Assembly: GCA_015183035.1 (NCBI GenBank)
Contig: JACZZP010000018.1
Span: 1,054,001 to 1,118,000, forward strand
Length of the DNA stretch: 64,000 bases
Reading direction: 5' to 3'
Origin: Meloidogyne chitwoodi
Taxonomy: Eukaryota > Nematoda > Chromadorea > Rhabditida > Meloidogynidae
The position numbers and the translations under genes were made by a program. The first letter of the stretch is position 1; every line of letters starts with the position of its first letter. This document shows, piece by piece, positions 37,231 through 50,144 of the stretch. The notes beneath the pieces were generated by a model that saw only the letters and a program-made list of their open reading frames with translations, was not told where the DNA came from and did no database searches.

Positions 37231-40200
37231 TTAATAATCATTTTTCCTAATATAAAGCCATGTTTGATCAATTCCAGATCCTTCAGTTGAATTCAATGTC
37301 CAAAACTTTTCTTCCGATGGCAATGGGAATCGGCACAAAATTAAGCCAGCTTCATCTTTCATTGCAAGCAATTTTGGCCGAACTTGTGGAACCTGTAAAG
37401 CGAAAAAATAAGGCTTTAAATTGATAAAATATGGTATATACGTACAATTGATTCTGTACCGAAAAGCACTACAACGTCATAATCTTTTAATGAAATTTTA
37501 AAAATGTTGGCCTTCAAAAACCGAACTCCATTAACACCTTGCTGTAAGCATTTCCAACGCGAATATAGAACTAAAACAGTATTTAATTCAACACCTGTAA
37601 GGTTATTGTATCCGGCTTTTGCACATTCTAATACCTGAATATTTAAATTTCAAATAAAAATTATACATTATGGCTCAGATTTTGAGGTTTTTTAAATTTA
37701 TTTTTTTATTAATTTAATCATCTAAAAGTTAAAAAATTTTATCAGTAAAAAGTAAATATAATACACAATCAGATTTATAATTGTGAAAGGAATCAGCCAT
37801 TTTAAAAATGAAACGAAAATCAATGTATGTATTATTTCAAATTTAAGGCTGACTCCATTTAAAACTGGTATAATTTAATTTTGTATAAATGGACTAGTAA
37901 AAATATAATAATCATTGCAATACACAAAGATAAGGAATGTAGATTTTTTTAATGAGTTTAAAGCATAAAAGACCGGTATTTTAAATGTACATACAGAAAA
38001 ACAATGAGAATCTGAAAACTATCTTATAAAGGGAATCTATTTGGAGATTGGAAAGTAAAAAACTTTTAGAGGTGATAAAATATAAAACATGAGAAAATTA
38101 TCAATTTGTTATGGTAAGCCTTTTGAATTTATTAAAAACAGCTCACTAGAAAATGGATGTTAGAATTTAGTATTTTTTTAATTTTAGCTCGAAAGACATT
38201 GGAAAAATTCGGTGGGGGACTAGTTGAAAAATTATTAAAATTTTTAACTTAAGGTTAACCATAACTAATAAAAAGCTATATATCTAAACTGTTTCTCTAT
38301 TGTCTACTTTCAACTAAAATCGGATGTGTGTGAGCATGTGGAAAATTAGATACCGGTAAACTTATCCTTGTCATGCGATTCTTTTTCAAAATTTGTTTCT
38401 TTTCGCGGGCTGCTTTCTTCTGTTTTTTAACTCTTTCACGTAGATCTTGTCCTCTATGTGAAACACCATCAGGATTGTCCATTTTGGCAAGTAAAGATTC
38501 AAGATCCCCTTTTCGAATAGGTTTAACTGTAATGTCTCGAACTGCTCGGAATTGTCCTAAAAATTATTTTAACTTAGCATTATTATATTCTTAAGCAAAC
38601 CGCAATTATTTACATGTTCATTCTCCAATCGAAAATAATTCCAAATAAATCTAATGTAAATATAAAAAAATTTTAATTAAAAAAATCAAAACCTTCTAAT
38701 TACTTCCAATGGAGCCAATATACAGACAAGCAAATCGCCTTGCAACATCCTTAAAATCTTAATATAAATTTTAAATAAATTAAAAGAAAACCATGCTTCT
38801 GCCAAGGAAACATTCATTACCCAAGTTAATCGTAAAATAAAATCTTCAGCAATTGCAAAGTAATAATACCATTTACTTCCATAAATCATTTCTTCTCGTA
38901 AAAGTGGAGCTTCTTTAGGTGCTCTTGGATCAATCAATCCCCAATCCATAAAAACGTCCCACTAAAAAATAAATTTAAAAAAAACATGAAAATAAAACAG
39001 ACCAAAAATGTATATGTGAAGCTAAAAATGTAAGAAGCTACCCAAAAGTAAAAGAAAATGGACGTTTCATCAGACCACCATTTACTAACTAAATTACTTC
39101 CAACAACCAAAAATGTAGTTGCATATTTGCATGCATTAACCAAATGTGGATGCCAACTTCGAGTATCCCGGTAACGGCGAATACATTGCAGAAAACGAAC
39201 AAGTGCTGGGACAACTGATACCAATGATCGAATACCCGAAGAAGCGACACACATATCCTGTCCAGTATTTATATCTACATAACCCCAAGGAATAGGGCCT
39301 TCAGTTATATTGAGACTACGAACTTGGAATTGGGCATCAGAAAAGTCTACTTCAGTTGCGTAGAAACAAATAAAATATTGGAGATCCAAAAAGCAAATTC
39401 TAAAAATAATTTTAAAAATGGGCCTATTCTTAATGAAAAATAAATCTTACGCAAGAGAATTCATTTGATCACCGAGCCAGAAATCAGAAAATGTAACATA
39501 ATGAAAAGGAGCCGTCAAACAATTGAAACAATGTTTAAGTAACCAGAATCTAGAATTGCGGTGAAAAACATGTTCTGGGTGTTTAAAACTAAAAAATGAA
39601 TTTATATAGAAATTAATTAATTATAAAATACGGGTTAAAGAGATAAGTAACACAAATAAGCATTAAAGCCATTGGAAAAAGAAAAGGAGGCAAATTAAGC
39701 CATGAAGAATATAAATATCCAAGTACCGAAAGTGCCCAAAGCATTAACATAAATGAAGAGATTTGCATTACCTAAGAACAAAAGTTTTAAAATAAAAAAT
39801 ACTTTAATTAAAAAACCGTTTGATAAGTCAGATGATTTCGAGGATCTATTTCAAAAATGAGTACATGATTAACACCAGCAGCTGCCCAACCATACCTAAA
39901 CAAGCAAAAAATTACAATAAAATTTTATAAAGTAATACATATTTAGCCCGCAAAACCACATTGAAAGGAAAAAAAGAAAAAATCCACGGAAGAGACGAAC
40001 AGCAACCCATTTTGGTTCGTTTGTTTGACGTTCTAGAGCAAACCAAGAAAGAACAATTGCAACAGCGAGAACTATAAATATACCCATAAACATTCCCAAT
40101 GAAAATGTTGTTCCAGCATTTTGTTTTTCACTCAACGGAGGGACCTGAATATTTAAGAAAAAATTTAGAATTTGTTTAATCTTAGTGTCAATTTTAAGAC

Positions 40201-41558
40201 TGTTACTTCAAAAAGATTAATCAGTTAGTGAATTTATGTAGTTATTAATAATATTTAATTTTTAAATAATATAAAAAACTTTAAGTCGTTTCATTCCTGC
40301 TTGTCTATTTCCACCTTCCAATTCATTTATAACAGTCGATTCAACATTATTAATTAATGATTCAATGTCAGAATTAAGAAAAAAAGAAGATTTTTCTACT
40401 CGATTTATTCGCCAATCCATACCAGCATCATTCATCATAAGCTTGTCATGTTTTTTGAAAATTTTACGAAAACCGGTGGCATTCAATTGCTGAAATTTTT
40501 AAAATTATTTAATCAAAATTTATAAAAACCTGATAATTTTGTAAAAGAACGAGATTTAAGTAGAATTCACTAAAAATTGTTTAAAAATTATTGTTTAATC
40601 GATGCTTATAATTTTTTAGCTCTTCTTGTAAGAAAAAATATCTACGAAAATTACTAAACTTTTTGAGACTTCTAACAAAGTAAAACAAAACAATAATTTA
40701 ATTGTTGTAAAAAACAAAAAAATGCCAAAAAATTATAAAAATAACCTAAAAGCTAATTTAAGCTGTTGTGCTGTTTTTGATTGTTCTTTTTGTAATTTGT
40801 TAAGGGAAAGTTTTGCACCAGCAAAACGTAATCGAACATTTTTTCTTTGAGCAATTGGTGTTTGTCTTGATTCAATTGAATCTTTAAAAGTATTCAATTC
40901 AGCAGTTAATTCGTGATATTTTCCTTGAGCTTCAGCTATCTTTTGACTGAAGAATAAATTTATTTTGGTAAGTTCTTTTTCACATTCAGCAAAAAATGTT
41001 TCATCCATTTGAGAAATATATCTAAAAAAATTAAATTTAAAATACAAAAACAAAAAAAAAAGAAATTTACTGATCACGAGCATCTGCTTCTGTAGGTGCT
41101 TCTAACATAATATCATACAAAAGTGTTTTCAACTCTTCATATCGAATGTATTGTTTTCGCCATTCTGGGGTTAAATGGCTTGCTAATTGTTCACCAAATT
41201 TCATTGCACAGTTTATTTACTTTTTATACAATATTTTTTAAATGTCCCAAGTTTGATACACAAAATCTGAGCCATAAAAAAGGGAAAATAAAAAACTTAC
41301 AACTCTTCCATCTCCGCTGCCCAAATCAACTATTTTCAGCCCTTTTGTGGCGGGGTTTGCATTTTTGTATTGATCAATCAATTTAATCACATTTTCAATT
41401 TGTTTTGAAGTTGCTGGCACATAAGGAATACAAACACGTCGAAAAGCCGGAAGGACAAAGGGAAGAGTAATTGCACTCAAACCAAGTGCACCCGCCCCGA
41501 TCGCGCATGTTATAGTTAAGCCTAAACCTACCATCCTGAAAGGGAAATTTTGTACCAT
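37231..41558 (-). CDS. ATPSCKMT: FAM173-family lysine methyltransferase (ATPSCKMT-like), split by a 3.7-kb intron
   Basis: FAM173 proteins are mitochondrial SAM-dependent lysine methyltransferases (ATPSCKMT acts on ATP synthase subunit c). Exon 1, 41558 or 41534 to 41301, encodes a membrane/targeting segment, then [24 protein letters not shown] and the SAM motif DLGSGDGRV. Exon 2 (37634-37446) continues [18 protein letters not shown] and [17 protein letters not shown]; exon 3 (37392-37231) ends [12 protein letters not shown]...GIDQTWLY. Splicing 41301 to 37634 restores the conserved domain in frame. About 194 aa from the second Met; a CCCTTTCAG directly before that ATG suggests trans-splicing there. 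The intron 41300-37635 contains the entire XPR1 gene on the same strand and has 17-nt complementary sequences near both ends. Confidence 0.88.
37668..37684 (+). repeat. 17-nt inverted repeat, acceptor-side copy in FAM173 intron
   Basis: TTATGGCTCAGATTTTG on the plus strand, 33 nt from the FAM173 exon 2 acceptor. It is the exact reverse complement of 41261-41277. Confidence 0.9.
38297..41204 (-). CDS. XPR1: XPR1-type phosphate exporter (SPX + EXS domains), nested gene
   Basis: Plasma-membrane inorganic phosphate exporter gated by inositol pyrophosphates through its SPX domain. Thirteen exons (41204-41071, 41021-40746, 40569-40530, 40489-40280, 40144-39939, 39895-39817, 39771-39632, 39588-39451, 39399-39003, 38961-38792, 38749-38693, 38650-38601, 38556-38297) give 718 aa, close to human XPR1 (696). 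The start [22 protein letters not shown] and the Lys cluster [12 protein letters not shown] are typical of SPX. The multi-helix EXS part shows [64 protein letters not shown] and [20 protein letters not shown]. The whole gene sits in the single large intron of FAM173, in the same orientation; its ATG is 97 nt from the host donor. Confidence 0.93.
41261..41277 (-). repeat. 17-nt inverted repeat, donor-side copy in FAM173 intron
   Basis: Reverse complement of 37668-37684. It lies 23 nt inside the FAM173 donor and 57 nt upstream of the XPR1 ATG. On the host pre-mRNA the two copies can pair and loop out XPR1. Confidence 0.9.
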
Positions 41559-44500
41559 CTACATAATTTAAAAAAATTTGAATCTAATTTATGAGCTAAA
41601 AAATGATGCAGTTAAATTTTAGTTTTAATAAAATTTAGCAAACCCCGCCATGAACCCTTAAATATTAATTAAAAAAGAAATACCTTTAAAACGTGTCAAT
41701 TGAAAATTATTTAAAAGAATTGATTGAAAATAGAAAAATTCCAATTGCAATGCAAATATGCAAAGAAGTGAATTACTCTAAAAAAAGGCCTAAATTAAAG
41801 AGGATTAACATTATTTTACTGATAATAAAATGAAAGGACTAAAAATCAGTTTTTAATTCATTTTGTTTTATTAATTCAATTTTTTAATCAAGGAAATGAG
41901 GGAATAACTGCTCCGAGGAACGTGAAGAACAGAATGTTGTCATTTTTTAACATTTTTTATATAAAATTTAAATAATCTATTTTAAATCCTAAAGCCCTTG
42001 TGGCTTATTTTCCTCCAAAAGGATTAGTATTTAAGATTACCTATTTGTAAAAAGTACTCGAGATAATCGTACTAAATATGACATGACTCGTTTGTCCAAT
42101 AGACAAATAAAATAAATACATAAAGCCAAACAGCTTAAATTAGTTAAAAATTAAATTTTACTTTTTTGTTTACAATATGCTCTACGACTGTTATTAAAAA
42201 TACATTATTTAATAAAAGTTTAACAAGAATTTGTTTCTTCTCTAATTGAACTATTTTTATCGTACAAAAATTAAACTTTTAATCTTTAGAATGAGCTATC
42301 ATTCGTACTATATATTTGAATTTATCACATAAAAATTAGCTTATATATTCTCCCTCTGATTTTTAAACACTTGAGACTTCTTTTTGATATCTTTTTAATA
42401 TCTTTTTAAAAAATCTTTATTCGAATGATCAGTTTATGTTAAATCCAAAAACTTATTAAAAATTTTATAAAAATAATATAAATTTGGATTAAATGACCTA
42501 TTTTTAGATTTTTAATCTTTTAAAATATAATTTTCCCATTTATTTTATAATATTCAATTTTTAATGTTCTTCACCGAGTTTTCTCACTCATTTTACAAGT
42601 GCCGCATTTTCAACTTTCTTGAATTTTATTAATTTTTTTAGGAGATCACTTTTTATTGTTTTATTTCCTTTTTACTGCAAGTGACCGTTGACTATTTTTA
42701 CTGAAAATATATTTGGCCTGTCTCTATTCTTATTATACAATGATAAATATTTTCTTTATTTTTCAAGCATTTTCGCCATTAATCGCTACCTCTATAAAAA
42801 ATGCCGACATTCATCTACTATATCTCTTAATATATGCCACAGATCATCCTAAAAACAATTCTTTTTATTTTTTATTTTATTTTTATTTCCCTCGTTCATT
42901 CTCTGGGTAATTCCGCTTGGATAAACTTTTATTCGGAGGAATGAAGGTTATTACATCAAAACAAAGCCAATTCGTTTATTTATTTCTTTTTTTTTTAATA
43001 GAGGTAATATTTAAAATATACTCTACACAAATATAGTAATAGTGTTAGAATAATTCACCGAAAAGACAATTTACCAAATAAATAAATTTTTCAATTTTGT
43101 GAACATTTTGTGAAATATTTCCTTTGGATTTTACATTAGATGAATTAAAAATATCCAAAATGATTATATACTCAAATTTTTATTCAGTCTATTATTTTAT
43201 TCTAATATCCGATCAAATTTTTTCATCCTTTTTTTCTTTTTCTTTAAACTAATCCTCTTCTTTTCTTTAAATCCTCTTCATTTTCGAACGCGTCCGGAGA
43301 TATATTTATTTATTTTTAAAAATAAAAAAAAAGAAGAAAAAGAGTTTATCTCCAAAACAAGCAAATTTCTTTCAAATTTCTTTCCTCATCATTCTCAAAA
43401 ACAAAATGGCCTTTTCTTAGTTGATTTTCTTCTTCTTTTTTTGTATGAAATGGAAGTAAAATTGTTGGATTAATGTACATAGATATTAATTCATGGATTT
43501 TAATTTATTACAAAATAAATTAAAAAATATTTTTAAAAATTTAATTATTAAAAATAATATTAAAATATATTTAAATTATTTAAATATAATTTATTGGAAA
43601 ATGAAGATTGTGTCAATTCACTCATTTAATACTCTAAAATATACTTATAATTAAACTAAATAAATTAATTCATTAATAAAAAGACCAAAAGCAAAGTTAA
43701 CATTTAAATTTAATAATTATTAAAAATAAATAAAATTAATTTATTAATATAAAAACAAACTTGTTGACAGAATATATATTTTTAATAAATTTATTTATTT
43801 TTCTTCTTTACCGCCTTTTTATTTTTAGATTCTTTTTCTTAAATAAATAAATAAATAATAATAATATTTATAATATAAATATATCCAATCCCATGCCATT
43901 CAACCATATTTCACACCAACCAATATTTTTATTTTCATCTCTATAAAAAGCTTCTCTTCTTTTTCTTTTTTTCTCGTTTTTCTTCCGTTTTTGCCAACGA
44001 TAAAAAGAGAAAAAAGAAAAAAGGAAAAGCTTGGCCGACGTTTTATATGCTTCCTGCTGCCCTATAATTACGGTTTAAAAATGTTGAGGGGACTAAGATA
44101 ATTGCCTAGTACCGGAAAAAGAAAAAAGGAGTGATTGAAATGAGAAGAAAAAAGAAAAAGTTGGAAATGAAAGATAAAAACGTGAAAAAGAAAATAAAGA
44201 GGAGATATATTTTACAAAAAATGTTTAAATAAAATAAATATAAATATTAGATTTATTTATTAATAATTAATCTAGGGTTTACTGTTCTGGGGAAAGTGCC
44301 GGAAGAAAAGAAAATAAAAAAAGTAATTTTATAGCCCAAGGGATTATTAGCAGAAGAGAGGAGAAGAAAGACACTTTTTTGCAAGAGAATAAAATATTAA
44401 AAAATATGGGGGAAATTTAAAGAGAAAATAAAAAGGAGGAAATAATAAACAATTGTTTTTTTATAATAATTTAATGTTTTCTTCCAAACATTGCTGAAGG

Positions 44501-47215
44501 CCATTGCGCAAAAATAAGCAATAATTTTTAAGGCAAAAAAGAAAAAGGCAAAATAATTGTGATTTTAACACTAAAATAAATAAAATATATATTTTAAAAT
44601 TAAAATTTTAATTTATTTTTAAAGTTGTGTACTCCTATGTATATTTTAGTAGTTTTGACTTAAATATTTATTTTTTAATATTTTATTTCTTTTTATTAAT
44701 AATAATAATTTTATTCAAATAAATTCTTTCTTTTTTTCCTCAAATATAACATTGTCTTCTACATTCAAATCATCATTTGTTCGGCTATAAAATCTCCAAC
44801 AGAGAAAATATGTAAGTTCCCGTTGGACACAAACCTCCGGATGATTGGAGAGGAAAGTCTTTCCATCTGTGTCTTTTTTTTTTTACTAGAAGAAAAAAAG
44901 AAAAAAAATAAGAAATTTTTTTGTTTTTTTATTAAATAAATAATTTATTAAATATTTATTTACTTATTTAATAATATTTATTTTTTTAAATAAATTTAAT
45001 TTTCCTTTTCAACTTTTTTTAATAATTTATAAATTTTTATATCCAGATTTTGCGCATTTACTCACACAAGTTTTTGGATTATTTATTTATTTATTGCCTT
45101 TTTGCCGCCAATTTATTCTTACGCCTCACTTGTCTTTTTTGACGTTGAAGAGAGAGAAGATTATTATTATTATTAAATATTATTAGTAAAAAGAGATATT
45201 TTGACACTTTTTTATATTTTTAAAAATAAGACCGGATTATATTAGAGAGGCCATAATTTTTAAGAAAAATAAAAATAAATATAAAAAAGTTTTAAAATCT
45301 TTATTTTTAAATAAATCTATAAAAAGAGAGAATATTTTATATTCTTAAATATTTTTTAGCTTTTTCCTTTTTATTTTTCTCCTCATTTTCACAAAATTCG
45401 CGGTTAACTTTTTTTACCGCCAATGAAAAAATAATAAAAATTAATTACGACGTAAATATTTGGCGTTCTCCTAATTTTATATTTACACTGAAAATCTGCG
45501 CCGAAAAGACCCTTTTGTATATTAACAGGTAAAGAAGGAAGAAGGGAAATAACAACAATTAATTCTGTCCCTTTTCCCAACATCTGTACCTTTTCTTTTT
45601 TTTTTATTTTTATCTTAAATAATTTTATTCGTATTTTTACCAAATAGACTCGCCGACAATATAACTTTTTTTTTGTCCGAAATATTCCCTCCTCCCCCTC
45701 ATATACACACCTTTATTAAACGGCAGTAAATTACGGCTTTGCTCACAACAACGAATTCACGCCAATTCATTGGAAAAAAAGAGGAGAAGGGTTCATTGAA
45801 AAATAAAAAAAAAATTTGTTTTAGGGTGAGGGAATTTTATTTAAAAAAAATAATTTAGTTGAAAAGGAAAGGCTCCTTTTTATTTATTTATTTATAACAA
45901 AAGAAGAGACCAAGTGGAAAGTATTTTTGTGAGGGAAAGAAAAAAAATTAAATAAAACTGAATGAATGAAAATAAATAACAATAGCGACACCTAGTTGTG
46001 TATTTTTTTAATATTTTTATATGTGATGGACTTTTGAGACGAAAGGGGAAATAAAAATAAAATAAAAAATATACGGTAAATAGGAGGGAAATTTTAAAAA
46101 TTATAGGGGAAATATTGGGAAAAAAAATAAATAATTAAATTTATATTTATTTAAAAATTAATAAAATTTATTTTTTAAATGTTTTAGGGGTTAAATATAA
46201 AATTTAAAAAAAGAGAAATATTATTTAAAATAAATTTTATAAATATTTATTTATTTTATTAATTGTGTTGTCCAAAAATATAATTAATATTTTTTGTTTT
46301 TCTCAAAATTATTTTTATTTAATAAATAAATAAATATATTTTACTACTATTTTTAAAATATTTAAAAAATATTAAAATAAATAAATTAATTATATAAATA
46401 TTAATTTAAAAATTATTATTTTTTTAAAATTAATTTAAAAAACAAAAAATTTTAAAAATTGAAAAAAAATAATATTAAAAAAAAACAATTGTTTTTAAAG
46501 AAATATATTTATTTATTTTTAAAGAAGAAGAAAAGTCAAGTGTATTTATTTGTTCTCCTTTTTCTTCTTCTTTTTCTTTTCTTTCTCTTCTTAATTCTTT
46601 TTTTATTTATTTGCTTATTTTAACCTAACAATTATTTTCTCTTCTTTTTCTCTTCTACAATGCATGTGCTCATTTTTCTTTTTTTATTTAAACCCCGCCT
46701 TTTTATTTTTATTTATTTTTTTACTGTCTTTCTAAAAAATAAATAAACCAATAAGAATTTAAATAAAATATTATTTTCCCCGCCTTTTCTCTTTTTAAAT
46801 AAATAACTTTTTTTTCTTCTGTGTTTGATGAGTGGAAAATAGGAAGAGAGGAAAAGAAGCTATATATTCCTTTTTTAATAAAAAATAAATAAATATTTAT
46901 TTTTAAATTAATAAAATAAATTAATTTCTTTTTTTATTTAATTTTTAAAAAATTGCAAAATTCATCCTCTTAAATTTAAAAACAAAAAATATTATTTTTA
47001 CCTCTTAAATATTTCTTATAATTGCCAACCTTTTTTTTTTAATTTTATATATAATAATTATAAAAATAAATAAATATATAGATATTTTATAAAATAATAA
47101 TTTTCTCTTTATTTTTAATTGGGCTTTGCCGACTAATTAAATTGTTGCCCATCTATTCTTCTTTTAAAATAATAAAACAATTAATTCATTTTAATTAATT
47201 AATTAATTAATTAAA
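41559..47215. promoter_or_regulatory. 5.6-kb gene-poor region upstream of the Distal-less homologue
   Basis: No gene of a recognisable family was found on either strand. The sequence is AT-rich with long purine/pyrimidine tracts (for example 43930-44170, 46540-46700). It includes an imperfect hairpin of about 80 nt at 43948-44031 bounded by AAGCTT, and a (TTAA)n run directly before the homeobox ATG. The size and emptiness, compared with the dense flanks, fit a regulatory region of a developmental gene; specific enhancers cannot be assigned by eye. Confidence 0.45.
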
Positions 47216-50144
47216 ATGTCTTCTTCTTCTTCTACAACAATAATACCTTTAGAACATTCTTCTTTATCTTCTTCTCTTCCTTCATTTTCAATAAATGAAT
47301 CAACTTTAATTGATCAAAAACCAGCAACACAATCATTTCTTTTAATTGATCAAAAACCAACTAATTTATTATTATCTTCTTCTTCTTCTTCTTCACAACA
47401 ACAACAATCTTCTACTAATTTTATTGAAAATAAATTTCTAGAAGAACAAAAAACAAATTTATTATTTGAACAAAATCACCAAAATAATAATAATTATTTA
47501 ATTAATAAGTATTTATTTAATTAAAATTAATTAAAATTAAACTTTAGCTTTAGCTTTTAAAATAAATTTTCCCTTCCTTAATTTGTAAATATATTTCTTT
47601 TTTAAATATTAAAATTACAAAAACATCTTAAAATAATTTTTAAATATATAATAACCTTTCAAAGGAAGAGAATTAAAATATAATTAATTAAAGTAATCCA
47701 TTTCTCTCCTTTAAATAATTTAAATAAAAATAATATTTATTTATTTATTTAAAGTTCTCCTTCATGTTCATTATCATCATCTACAAATAATAATTATTAT
47801 TTAAATAATGGATATAATAATAATTTTTATAATAATAATTCTGGAACACATTTTGGACAATTAAATGAATTATATAATCAACAACAACAACAACCACATT
47901 TTCTTTATCCAAGTCAACCAGCTAGTTCACCTGAAGGTTTTTTTACTTTTAATTTTAATTAATTTTAATATTTAGAAAATATTCTCCCTTTTCTTTAATA
48001 ATTTAAAAAATAATATTATTATTAAAATATTTATAAAAATAAAATAAAAATAAATTTATTGAAGAAATTGATTATTATTTTTTTCAATATTTTTTTGATT
48101 TTATTTCTTATAAAAATTATAGCTAATTTTGAATTGAGCACATTTTATTTTATTTATTTTTTACTAAAAGAATAAATAATTAGTTTATATTATTTATTTT
48201 ATTAAAAAAATAAATAATATATTTATTTATTATTTATTAAATTAAAAAATTAAAAAAAACAAAAAAGGTTTTCCAAATGATCGTCCCCCTTCAAGTACTT
48301 CAGGAAGAGAAAGCATTAATCAAGGTCCATATACTCGTATTATTGAAGGCAGTGAAGTTCATATTAATTCAAAAGGAAAGAAAACAAGAAAACCTCGTAC
48401 AATATATTCATCACAACAATTACAAGAACTTAATAAAGCGTTTAGTTTTTTGATTTAATTTATAAAAATAAAATAAATTAATAATAATATTAAAAATATA
48501 TGTACAAAGGGGAATTACTTAAATAAATAAATTTGTTTTTTTTTAATTATTATTATATTAATTTAATAATAAATACAAAATATTTATATTTTTAATTTAA
48601 TTTTATTTTTAGTTTTAATGCTCATCAATATTTAGCTTTACCTCAAAGAGCAGAGTTAGCTCAATTACTTATGTTATCACAGACACAGGTTATTTAATTA
48701 ATTAATTATTTTAAAAAATAAATTAAAAATTATTTTTAATTTTAAATTAAAAATAATTAATTTATTTTCCCTAAAGCAATAATCCCAAATATTTTTTTTC
48801 ATTTCTTATCTATTTAGGCAATCTCTTTCTTCTAAAAATTTTTATTTTTCTCATAGGCACGCGCACCTGTCATTTTTTAGTTTTTTTGTAATCTTAGCTT
48901 TTTTTCTCATTTCATGGTTTTTTCTTCTTTTTCCTTTTTTTAGGCCAGCTTCATATCTAAAAAATGACCCACCTGTTCTTCTTTTTTTTTAAATATCTTC
49001 TCGTTTTTTTATTTTTTATAATCCACTCCCTTGAGAGAAAATAAATATAATCAAAAAGAAAATATTTTAATTAAATTTTTTATTTTTAGGTAAAGATTTG
49101 GTTCCAAAATAGACGTAGTAAATGCAAAAAACAGGTAAAATTAAATAAAAATTATTTTTAAAATTTAATTATTTAAATAATATTGCCTATTTAATATTAA
49201 ATAATATTTTTTAATTATTTTTAAAGAAATATTGTGGTGGTGGTGATCAACAAAATCAAATAAATAATAATAATAATTCAATAGAAATGAGATGTACTAC
49301 AGAAGAAGAGGAAGAAGAAGAAGAAAATGATGAATTAATATTAAAAACAAATATTAATGAATTAAAATTAAATAATAATAATAATAATACATCATTAATA
49401 TCATCATTATTACCTTCTGAATTAAATAAAAATAAAAATAATAATTTAGAAATAGAAGAAACAGAAGAAACAAAAATATTATTAAATAATAATGAACAAC
49501 AAAATAATAATAATAATAATTTAATAATTAATTCTAAACTTAATTTAAATAATAATAATAATTTAATAATACCTCAAGATAATAATAATTTAAATAATTC
49601 TTTATTATTAAATCAAAATAATTGTTGGGATTCTACTTCTTCTTCTTCTAATATTGCTAATACAATGCATGGTTAATTATTTAATTTAATTAAATTAATT
49701 TAAATATATTTAATTATTTAAATTAATTAAATTTAAAAATAATAATATTTATTTAAATATATTTAAATAAATATTTAAATAGTAGGTTATATTTCTTCAC
49801 CTTTTAATTATCCACAATCACTACCACAACAACCACAACCAACATTAATTAATAATAATAATATTACTACTGACTTTTCTTCTTCTTCTTCTACTACTAA
49901 TTTCCCTTCAATGACATATTTTCCACAAATAAATAATAATTTAAATTTAATAGAACAAAATAATAAATTAATATTAGATAATAATAATCAATCATTATAT
50001 TCTTATAATCCAACAATTATTAATTCTTCTAATTATTTCCATTCAATTTATTCAACACAACAACAACAAACATTTAATAATTCAACAAACATTTATTCTA
50101 ATATTATTCCACAACAACAAAATACTCAACAACATTTTCATTAG
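47216..50144 (+). CDS. ceh-43: Distal-less (Dlx) homeobox transcription factor
   Basis: Seven exons (47216-47508, 47755-47936, 48268-48439, 48613-48688, 49090-49134, 49227-49671, 49783-50144) give about 524 aa. The homeodomain is spread over exons 3-5: [19 protein letters not shown], then [17 protein letters not shown], then [26 protein letters not shown] and QYLALPxRAELA are diagnostic of the Distal-less class; helix 3 reads QNRRSKCKK where most Dlx proteins have QNKRSKFKK. Flanking regions are extreme low complexity (Ser, Asn, Gln and Glu runs), typical of transcription factors in AT-rich genomes. Exon 3 must end at 48439 (donor GC|GTTTAG), since the other nearby donor breaks the homeodomain frame. 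The exon 7 acceptor can shift by 3 nt. Expected role: anterior ectoderm and neuronal patterning, as for ceh-43. Confidence 0.93.

Noticed and set aside
36405..37271. Three minus-strand open frames rich in Phe and Ser
   Set aside because: They arise from the pyrimidine-rich complement of a purine tract; no splice-linked conserved exons.
42713..42910. Hydrophobic 65-codon frame in the gene desert
   Set aside because: Composition-driven Phe/Tyr string, no neighbours that would extend it into a gene.
44780..44890. Possible small RNA gene (TATA-like box, GGAAAGTCTTTCC hairpin, T run)
   Set aside because: Suggestive layout but no match to SL RNA, 5S, U6 or tRNA features; evidence too thin to call.
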